From positions 1 through 5,079 of the forward strand of contig CAYRBR010000100.1 in the NCBI GenBank assembly GCA_964422555.1: DNA of 5,079 nt, given 5' to 3'. The number at the start of each line of letters is the position of its first letter. Within the stretch, counting starts at the first letter, position 1. This document shows positions 1-5,079 of this stretch, one piece after another. The notes below the pieces were generated by a model. It did not search any database, had not been told where the DNA came from, and was given only the letters and a program-made list of their open reading frames with translations. This DNA is from JAGLCW01 sp964422555. Its GTDB lineage: Bacteria > Caldisericota > Caldisericia > UBA6126. The position numbers and the translations under genes are program-made.

Positions 1-2020
1 TCTCCCCTCCTTCTGTGTCAATTCCACATCCGAAAGTTTGGATGACTTTCTCGTGGATAAATGACCAGGAAGAATTGTTTTTAGCTTTTTCAGAAGGAAC
101 TGTAAAAGAACCCTCTTCGTCGGCTATCAAATAGGTGTCTTCTCCGTTTCTATCAATGAACATTCCTAGTGTTAACTGTCCAAATCGCCAGGATGTTTCA
201 GGATAAAGTGCACAACTTGCTTTTCCTAGGTTCGTTGCATTCTTTCTTCGAAGCTGATAGGTATCATTTCCATCTCCATCTACGAAGAAACCAAGACCAT
301 TTGCATTTCCTCCACCCAAAGCAAGATTTGGGGCTGTATAAGTATCGTTTCCTTCTTGATCAACTAAAAATCCGATAGATACATCGTGTCCAGCTCCTTG
401 TGCCATATTCATCAGTGCATCGTACGAATCATCTCCATGATTATCTAGCAACAAAGCAATTCCAAAATGAGCAGCTCCTCCCTGAACATACCAAACCCCT
501 TTATAGGAGTCATTCCCGTCTCCATCATATAACACACCTGTGCCGGCCCAATATCCTGTACCCTGACCGAAAACTCCACAGGAATAAGTATCATCCCCGG
601 TGTTATCAACAAGCATTCCAATTCCACCTGACATAGAATTTCCTTCAGATAAGTCAGCTCTTCTGCCAAATCCTGCTCCCTGGCAGAAGCTGGTATTATG
701 ATCTGAAGATTGAGGATTGGTTCCAGCTACATCTTCGTCGTTAGCAATATAGGTATCATTGCCATCATGATCAAGTAACAAACCATATCCTTTTACATAT
801 CCAAATCCCTGACCGAAAGAATAGGCTTCGTAAAGGTCGGATTCGTCTGTATCTTGAAGTAGTCCAATCCCAAATACTCCTGCTCCTTGCCCTATATAGT
901 CACAGGAATATGAGTCTTTTCCATTTTTGTCAGACAATATTCCTATTCCGAAGCAACCAAAACCTTGAGAATATTGATTGCTTTTGTATGTATCGTTTCC
1001 CTGTAAGTCTATCAATGCTCCATAACCAAATACCCCAGCACCCTGAGAATAAACAGAATCATCCGTATTCTTATAAGTGTCGTTTCCTTCAAAATCGATG
1101 CAAATACTAACAGGATTGAAATAGGAATCATTTCCACCAGCACTGTTTAAATAGGTATCATCTCCTCCCTTATCAATACAGAGAAGAACCTCTCTTTTTG
1201 TATAGGTGTGATTTTCAGTACCATGAATAATAATGCATCCCAATGGGGTTGGGTACTCAAATGAAGAATCAGTGGGAATAGATGTCATTTCGGTTGTTTT
1301 CAAAAAAGTATCTATATATTTACTTAGTATTACTCCCGCAAAATAAAGCTGGCTATAGTTAATTGTAGAGGCAATTTGGAATGTATTTTCATCCCAGCTA
1401 TCTTCTGTTAAAATGGCAGTTGGATTTCGAAATGCTTGAATTCGGTTAAGCAAATCTGTATTGGCAAGAGCTTTATCTCGAGCTATCGAGAATTCCATGG
1501 AGGCGTACAGTAAACCAGCAATTGATTTCTGGAAATCAAGGGGAATTGATTCGGTTTTTCTTTTTAAATCTTCAAACTGATAAGAAGATATTGGTTTTGC
1601 GTGGAGAGTGTAAATATCTGCTATGGCCCAAAGTAGTGGGTCCTTATCGTGAATGCGATGATCGTAATTTGGTTCATACTGAGGATAAGCAGCTACCATA
1701 TAGCCTAGTCGGTAGGAAGAATACCAGGTTAAATTACGGAGAGAATCTTGATTTGTAAGGAGAAAATCTACATTATTCTGGAAAAATGAAGGTGTTTCCA
1801 GAGGGTTTCGCAACTGGTCATTAAAAAATGGTAATCGGAAGGGATCGTCCCCATAGGTTTTTTGAATCGCTTTTTCGCTAATTGTACACATAGAAGGGGT
1901 AAAAGAGATTTCCTTCAAAACAGTATCTACTAGATTATTTTGAGCAAATACCTGTACGTGTGAAGAAAAGAATAGTGAAAAAACTACAATGAGACTAAGA
2001 AAAACTCGAATATGTTTCAT
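1..2020 (-). CDS. Exported protein with GNDTY/QGxG tandem repeats (3' end beyond the window)
   Basis: The frame is open from ATG at 2018-2020 to the left edge without a stop, giving 673 complete codons and no C-terminus. Residues 1-26 are a signal peptide, so the product is exported. Residues 27 to about 275 contain no motif I recognise and look mostly helical. From about 278 to the edge there are GNDTY-like motifs with tyrosines at 290, 300, 316, 345, 371, 397, 424, 479, 506, 533, 561, 588 and 630. Most spacings are 26-29 residues, and most units also carry a hydrophobic strand with D and a Q-G-x-G. The G-x-D pattern resembles calcium-binding RTX repeats, so a calcium-stabilised beta-solenoid at or outside the cell surface is plausible. 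Ten cysteines are present (for example C45, C262, C281, C307, C356, C446, C665). I chose this ATG because AGGGGG lies 8 bases upstream and it gives a normal signal-peptide n-region; in-frame ATGs 7 and 13 codons upstream lack such a site. Function is unknown. The reading frame is certain; the role is not. Confidence 0.88.
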   Translation of the reverse strand, partial: MKHIRVFLSLIVVFSLFFSSHVQVFAQNNLVDTVLKEISFTPSMCTISEKAIQKTYGDDPFRLPFFNDQLRNPLETPSFFQNNVDFLLTNQDSLRNLTWYSSYRLGYMVAAYPQYEPNYDHRIHDKDPLLWAIADIYTLHAKPISSYQFEDLKRKTESIPLDFQKSIAGLLYASMEFSIARDKALANTDLLNRIQAFRNPTAILTEDSWDENTFQIASTINYSQLYFAGVILSKYIDTFLKTTEMTSIPTDSSFEYPTPLGCIIIHGTENHTYTKREVLLCIDKGGDDTYLNSAGGNDSYFNPVSICIDFEGNDTYKNTDDSVYSQGAGVFGYGALIDLQGNDTYKSNQYSQGFGCFGIGILSDKNGKDSYSCDYIGQGAGVFGIGLLQDTDESDLYEAYSFGQGFGYVKGYGLLLDHDGNDTYIANDEDVAGTNPQSSDHNTSFCQGAGFGRRADLSEGNSMSGGIGMLVDNTGDDTYSCGVFGQGTGYWAGTGVLYDGDGNDSYKGVWYVQGGAAHFGIALLLDNHGDDSYDALMNMAQGAGHDVSIGFLVDQEGNDTYTAPNLALGGGNANGLGFFVDGDGNDTYQLRRKNATNLGKASCALYPETSWRFGQLTLGMFIDRNGEDTYLIADEEGSFTVPSEKAKNNSSWSFIHEKVIQTFGCGIDTEGGE
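2..1189 (-). repeat. Protein-level tandem repeat region, about 27 residues (about 81 bases) per unit
   Basis: This covers residues 278-673 of the exported protein. The consensus unit reads G-x-G-x-L-x-D-x-x-G-N-D-T-Y, then about six variable residues, then Q-G-x-G-x-F. Tyrosine-to-tyrosine spacings along the protein are 10, 16, 29, 26, 26, 27, 55, 27, 27, 28, 27 and 42. The first two motifs (GGDDTY at 285-290 and GGNDSY at 295-300) sit only 10 residues apart, close to the nine-residue RTX period. The 55-residue gap (residues 425-478) has extra sequence on both sides of its QGAG, and the 42-residue gap also carries an insertion. One unit (residues about 386-410) has the weak core E-S-D-L-Y. 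Codons differ between copies, so the repeats are old or selected at protein level. The last visible residues (G-C-G-I-D-T-E-G-G) look like the start of another unit, so the array probably continues past the edge. Confidence 0.85.
1943..2020 (-). other. Signal peptide, Sec/SPI type (residues 1-26)
   Basis: The encoded N-terminus has a basic start (M-K-H-I-R), a long hydrophobic core rich in V, F, L and I (residues 6-18), and a polar c-region ending V-F-A before Q27. This fits the signal peptidase I rule of small or aliphatic residues at -3 and -1. There is no lipobox cysteine near the predicted cleavage point, so a lipoprotein is not indicated. The mature protein would start Q-N-N. Confidence 0.85.
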
Positions 2021-2028
2021 TACAATAA

Positions 2029-2034
2029 CCCCCT
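2029..2034 (-). promoter_or_regulatory. Ribosome binding site of the repeat protein gene
   Basis: Read on the minus strand this is AGGGGG, followed by eight bases and then the ATG at 2020. It is a purine-rich, near-consensus Shine-Dalgarno sequence at normal spacing. It supports this ATG over the in-frame ATGs further upstream (ending at 2041 and 2059). Confidence 0.6.
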
Positions 2035-2039
2035 GCAAC

Positions 2040-2055
2040 ATAATGATACCATTAT
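2040..2055. promoter_or_regulatory. 6-bp inverted repeat overlapping the -10 box, possible operator
   Basis: The arms ATAATG and CATTAT are perfect complements around a four-base centre. The dyad covers five of the six bases of the candidate -10 hexamer and the expected transcription start. That position suits a repressor site, or a small hairpin at the start of the mRNA. It lacks a GC-rich stem and a U-tract, so it is not a good intrinsic terminator for the upstream helicase gene. A short AT-rich palindrome may arise by chance. Confidence 0.3.
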
Positions 2056-2081
2056 ACATCGAAATAGAATCCAAGAAACAA
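2051..2081 (-). promoter_or_regulatory. Candidate sigma70-type promoter of the repeat protein gene
   Basis: On the minus strand 2056-2051 reads TATAAT, a perfect -10 hexamer. The best -35 candidate is TTGTTT at 2081-2076, which gives a long 19-base spacer and is a weak match. Transcription would start near 2044, leaving a leader of about 24 bases that includes the AGGGGG site. It lies in the 68-base gap after the helicase stop codon. The -10 box is convincing; the -35 is not, and an activator or a different sigma factor could be involved. Chance TATAAT matches are common in AT-rich DNA. Confidence 0.45.
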
Positions 2082-2088
2082 ATAGAAC

Positions 2089-4359
2089 TTATAGATACTC
2101 ACGTAAAATTTCTAAAAACTCGATTGTACCTTGTTTATGTAAGATTTTGTTATCGTTCCCACATTTGGGAGAATGTATACAGGCAGGACATCCATCTTCA
2201 GAATCACATGAGCAATCTCTAACGAGTTCTAAAGCTGAATCGATAAGAGAGTGAATAAGTTGGTATCCTTTCTCACTTAAACCGATTCCTCCCATGAAAC
2301 CATCGTAAATAAAGATTCGAATACAACCTGTATCGGGGTGATATAACGTGGAGATTCCACCCAAGTCTCGACGATCACATAAGACGTACAGGGGCATGAT
2401 GGCAATGATAGCGTGTTCAGCCCCATGGATACCCCCCTGTAGGATTTTTGTATCAAAAGTGGACAACAGTTTTTTTTGTAATGGTAATTTTATATCTAGC
2501 CATAGTGAAGTTGTATCAAAGATTGTAGAAGGAAGAGCTAAAGGGATTTCATTCAATACGGTTGTTCCCTTTTTAATCTGGTAGGCATAGTACTCTTCCG
2601 TAACATTTACTTTGCCAAAGGATAGTTCTACCAGCTCAGAACTTTTTGATTCCCACTTATTTAAAACAACTACATCGGTATGCACTAATGGTTCAGTGTG
2701 AAAAGGAGTATTTGTTTTTTCGACAGAAATAATATGCTTAACCGTATCGAGTTTGCGAACTAGATATGATTCGCCTTGATGAAGATAGATCGCTCCTTCG
2801 TATGCTTCTCGAAAAGCTTGCTCTTTGTCTAGTGTTTCCAACATTCCTTCTGCTGAAAACATACTGTAAAGTTCCCCTCCAATATTGTTGATAGAAATAT
2901 TTTTAAAGGGTTCGTCAGGTAAATTGTATAACCAACGGTTTTGGTGATTCTTAAGTAGCTTTTCGGAAGTAAGATACTGAACATCTTCTATGAAAGAGTT
3001 ACCAAAGTAGGTTTCATCGGTTTCCTGAAGAGGAATCTCTTTCGCAGCACATAGCAAGTGTCCCCACAGAATGTATGGGTTTTGGGTGTCAATAATGGCA
3101 TGTTCAGAACTTCGAGAGAAGAATAAATCGGGGTGTTTCATGAAGTATTGGTCCAGAGGATTCTGTCTGGCGACTAAAATAGCCAATGAATCGCTACAGC
3201 CTCTTCCAGATCGACCTGCCTGTTGCCATGTTGAGATCATAGTCCCTGGGTAGCCATTCATGAGAACAGAATCGAGAGAGCCAATATCAATACCAGCTTC
3301 TAATGCATTTGTACTGACAATTCCCTTTAAATTTCCCTTTTTCAGTTGATTCTCAATATCTCTTCTATCTTCTGCTAAATAGCCTCCTCTGTAGGATGCA
3401 ACTAAAGAATTTCCACGAAGAGGGTATTTTTTTTGGAAATATTTACTCACTTTTTGAGTTATCCATTCTGTGTTTCTTCTGGATAATGAGAAACAAATAG
3501 TTTGGATATTATTTTCAACAAGTTGTTCTAGAAGCCATTCTGTTTCAATGTTTGCGGTGGAATTGTTCATTTCATCCTGGTATGGATTGTACAAAAGGAA
3601 GTGTTTCTTTCCCGATGGAGATCCATTTTCGGAAACATGAACGCATGTTTCACCTATGAGTTTTTGGGAAAAGCTTTCAGGGTTGGCGATGGTAGCAGTT
3701 GATAAAAAAAATAAAGGATTTGATCCATAATGAGCACAGATTCGTTTTAACCGACGAATCAGCATAGCTACATTTGATCCAAAAACTCCTCGATAATAGT
3801 GTGCTTCATCAAGAACTATGTATTGTAGATTTCCAAAAAAGTTTGCCCACAGGTGATGCCATGGGAGTATCATGTGAAGCATATAGGGATTTGACAGAAC
3901 GATTCGAGACTTTCGTCGAATTGTACTGCGTTTTTGTTTGGGAGTATCTCCGTCGTAAACAGAGGGTTTCAGAGTTTTAGTAAGTGCACTATCAATTTTT
4001 TTCAGAGTTTTCCATTGATCGTTCGTAAGGGCTTTTGTGGGAAATAGATACAAAGCTCTTGCTTCTTCATTGGATAGTAAGCCTTCAACAATGGGTACAT
4101 TATATGCCAAAGTTTTCCCAGAAGCAGTGGGAGTTGTTAGTATTACATGATTTCCGGATCGAAGTAATTCAAGACACTTTGTTTGATGGGTGAATAAACG
4201 AATATTGAGATTGCTAAGCCAGGAATGGATCGGTTCCTGAAAAGGAACGATAGGTTCTTTGTATTCCCCTTCTTTTTCGGGGATAATCTGATAGGATGCA
4301 AGATATTTTTGAACTCGTTTTTTTCGAGAGAAGCGACTAATAAAAGTCTGTTTGTTCAT
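2089..4359 (-). CDS. mrfA: YprA/MrfA-type ATP-dependent DNA helicase with C-terminal DUF1998 zinc domain
   Basis: This is a complete 756-residue superfamily 2 DNA helicase, close to the length of Bacillus subtilis MrfA (about 750). RecA domain 1 carries F-T-H-Q (56-59), Walker A T-P-T-A-S-G-K-T (76-83), motif Ia around F-P-T-K-A-L (106-111), S-N-P-Y-M-L-H (156-162), DEAH (184-187) and STAT (220-223). RecA domain 2 carries motif V, with E-A-G-I-D-I-G (354-360), and motif VI Q-Q-A-G-R-S-G-R-G (379-387). The C-terminal region has H-G-A-E-H (645-649) and a cysteine cluster C716, C718, C724, C727, C733, typical of DUF1998 and its zinc site. In Bacillus the family unwinds DNA 3'-5' and works with the MrfB nuclease in mitomycin-adduct repair in the cytoplasm. 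The nuclease gene ends four bases upstream. No good Shine-Dalgarno precedes this ATG, which suggests translational coupling. All catalytic motifs are intact. The family call is firm; the substrate is inferred from the Bacillus homologue. Confidence 0.93.
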   Translation of the reverse strand: MNKQTFISRFSRKKRVQKYLASYQIIPEKEGEYKEPIVPFQEPIHSWLSNLNIRLFTHQTKCLELLRSGNHVILTTPTASGKTLAYNVPIVEGLLSNEEARALYLFPTKALTNDQWKTLKKIDSALTKTLKPSVYDGDTPKQKRSTIRRKSRIVLSNPYMLHMILPWHHLWANFFGNLQYIVLDEAHYYRGVFGSNVAMLIRRLKRICAHYGSNPLFFLSTATIANPESFSQKLIGETCVHVSENGSPSGKKHFLLYNPYQDEMNNSTANIETEWLLEQLVENNIQTICFSLSRRNTEWITQKVSKYFQKKYPLRGNSLVASYRGGYLAEDRRDIENQLKKGNLKGIVSTNALEAGIDIGSLDSVLMNGYPGTMISTWQQAGRSGRGCSDSLAILVARQNPLDQYFMKHPDLFFSRSSEHAIIDTQNPYILWGHLLCAAKEIPLQETDETYFGNSFIEDVQYLTSEKLLKNHQNRWLYNLPDEPFKNISINNIGGELYSMFSAEGMLETLDKEQAFREAYEGAIYLHQGESYLVRKLDTVKHIISVEKTNTPFHTEPLVHTDVVVLNKWESKSSELVELSFGKVNVTEEYYAYQIKKGTTVLNEIPLALPSTIFDTTSLWLDIKLPLQKKLLSTFDTKILQGGIHGAEHAIIAIMPLYVLCDRRDLGGISTLYHPDTGCIRIFIYDGFMGGIGLSEKGYQLIHSLIDSALELVRDCSCDSEDGCPACIHSPKCGNDNKILHKQGTIEFLEILREYL
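2161..2214 (-). other. Cysteine cluster of the helicase DUF1998 domain (putative zinc site)
   Basis: These codons cover residues 716-733 of the helicase, with the pattern C-x-C-x5-C-x2-C-x5-C followed by G-N-D. Four of the five cysteines would be enough to hold one zinc ion, as in MrfA-type helicases. The intact cluster close to the stop codon shows that the helicase is full length and not truncated. Confidence 0.75.
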
Positions 4360-4363
4360 TTAA

Positions 4364-5079
4364 CTATCGCCAGATTTCTTGTAAACGGAAGAAAATCATA
4401 GCCAATGAAATAATATCCTGCTGATTGTGTTTAATAATAGGAACCACTGTACCAATTTCTTTTGTTTTTAAAAAACGGTGGTAAAAAGTTGGACAAAAGG
4501 CTCCCGGTACATCGTCTTCACGATCTATTTGAAACACGTGTTTTTCAATTGTTTGTAATTTACAATTTGGTAAACTCTGCCATACTCGTCTTGAAAAAAA
4601 TAATGCATCAAAGTTTGGCTGTTTTATTGTTGATCGTAAACCGTGAAACCGAGATCTATTTTTGATATAGGGAATATCGAAGTACTCTCCGTTAAAAGTA
4701 ACAAAGAAATCATTCGGTTGCATTTTTGATTCAAATGCATAAATCATTGATGCTTCTTCATCGATATCTCGAGCAAAAAATTGTTCCAATGTGAACGTGT
4801 TGTTTTGAATTCTTCCCATCCCAATTAACGTAATTGGTTGATTTCCTAGTCCCATTGTTTCAATATCCATAAACACTAAATTTTCAATTGGGATAAGGCG
4901 AGACATTTGAAGTAGATCCTGGTGGGATTTTCCTAGACTGTTATACAATCTCCAGTAAAGGGAATCAAAAGGGCCCTGATGAATTTCCCGAAGTACTTTT
5001 TTTGCTTCGGGATAAAACCGGGAATCTTCAGGAATTTTATCCAGAGTAAATATGTGGTTATGTCGGAACCGAATTGCTG
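4364..5079 (-). CDS. mrfB: YprB/MrfB-type DEDDh 3'-5' exonuclease (5' end beyond the window)
   Basis: The open frame runs from the right edge to TAG at 4364-4366, giving 237 complete visible residues with no start in the window. The fold is RNase H-like (DnaQ-type). All five DEDDh residues are visible: D and E in F-M-D-I-E-T (codons at 4865-4867 and 4859-4861), D in N-G-E-Y-F-D-I-P-Y (4676-4678), and H and D in K-H-N-Q-Q-D (4427-4429 and 4415-4417). The R-E-D-D-V-P-G stretch, followed by P-T-F-Y-H-R-F-L, fits the YprB subfamily (COG3359). In Bacillus subtilis MrfB is a metal-dependent exonuclease acting with helicase MrfA after mitomycin damage. Here the protein ends 16 residues after the last catalytic aspartate, so the C-terminal TPR region of the 413-residue Bacillus protein is absent. 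A TTG at 4946-4948 could be mistaken for the start, but 43 in-frame codons upstream encode plausible family sequence. The helicase follows after four bases. Confidence 0.9.
   Translation of the reverse strand, partial: AIRFRHNHIFTLDKIPEDSRFYPEAKKVLREIHQGPFDSLYWRLYNSLGKSHQDLLQMSRLIPIENLVFMDIETMGLGNQPITLIGMGRIQNNTFTLEQFFARDIDEEASMIYAFESKMQPNDFFVTFNGEYFDIPYIKNRSRFHGLRSTIKQPNFDALFFSRRVWQSLPNCKLQTIEKHVFQIDREDDVPGAFCPTFYHRFLKTKEIGTVVPIIKHNQQDIISLAMIFFRLQEIWR

Noticed and set aside
445..669. A 74-codon minus-strand frame inside the repeat protein gene
   Set aside because: It lies in another frame entirely within the long repeat gene, has no ribosome binding site or known motif, and is explained as an overlap shadow.
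2..1189. CRISPR-like or DNA-level tandem repeat
   Set aside because: The period of about 81 bases follows the protein unit, the copies differ at synonymous sites, and the frame is open throughout. There are no constant repeats with unrelated spacers.
2040..2055. Intrinsic terminator after the helicase gene
   Set aside because: The stem is only six AT-rich pairs, and the minus strand after it has no run of T (it reads GTTGCAGGGGG).
169..2254. Several plus-strand open frames of 60-80 codons
   Set aside because: They lie antisense to the repeat protein and helicase genes, their translations are low-complexity or H/Q/R-rich, and none shows a domain or convincing start.
2089..4359. Anti-phage helicase of a DISARM or Druantia type, which also carry DUF1998
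   Set aside because: The protein has the full length and motif layout of YprA/MrfA and sits beside a YprB-type nuclease. No methylase, phospholipase D or other defence partner is seen in the window.
3774..4665. Plus-strand open frames antisense to the helicase and nuclease
   Set aside because: Both minus-strand genes carry intact catalytic motifs here. The antisense frames have no recognisable product.
4364..4948. Exonuclease starting at TTG 4946-4948 as a complete 194-residue protein
   Set aside because: The same frame is open for 43 further codons to the window edge and encodes sensible sequence. The gene is better read as 5'-truncated by the window.

Overview
The window is an AT-rich stretch (clearly under 50% GC by eye) with three genes, all on the minus strand and packed end to end. 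Reading in transcription order from high to low coordinates, they are: a DEDDh exonuclease of the YprB/MrfB family, cut at its 5' end by the right window edge; a complete 756-residue superfamily 2 helicase of the YprA/MrfA family; and a long exported repeat protein, cut at its 3' end by the left window edge. No tRNA, rRNA, CRISPR array or insertion sequence was seen, and no stretch over 300 bases lacks a gene.

The right half (2089-5079) is a two-gene DNA-repair unit. The exonuclease ends four bases before the helicase ATG, so the two are almost certainly one transcript with coupled translation. In Bacillus subtilis the same pair (MrfA helicase and MrfB nuclease, formerly YprA and YprB) acts in a mitomycin-damage repair pathway independent of UvrABC. 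Here the nuclease gene comes first, and the nuclease stops right after its catalytic domain, without the C-terminal TPR extension known from the Bacillus protein.

The left half (1-2020) encodes a secreted protein. It has a classical signal peptide, then about 250 residues of unrecognised N-terminal region, then at least twelve copies of a glycine/aspartate-rich repeat. The usual repeat is about 27 residues: a hydrophobic strand with D, then G-N-D-T-Y, then Q-G-x-G. It looks like a longer-period relative of the calcium-binding RTX repeats and probably folds as a beta-solenoid. A 68-base gap separates it from the helicase gene. That gap holds a perfect TATAAT box, a 6-bp inverted repeat overlapping it, and a Shine-Dalgarno-like AGGGGG, so this gene probably has its own promoter and is not functionally tied to the repair pair.

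The organism cannot be named from this window. The signal peptide and RTX-like exported repeats fit a low-GC Gram-negative-type bacterium or candidate phylum. That is inference only. I see no convincing new multi-gene system; the repeat exoprotein is the least explained item.
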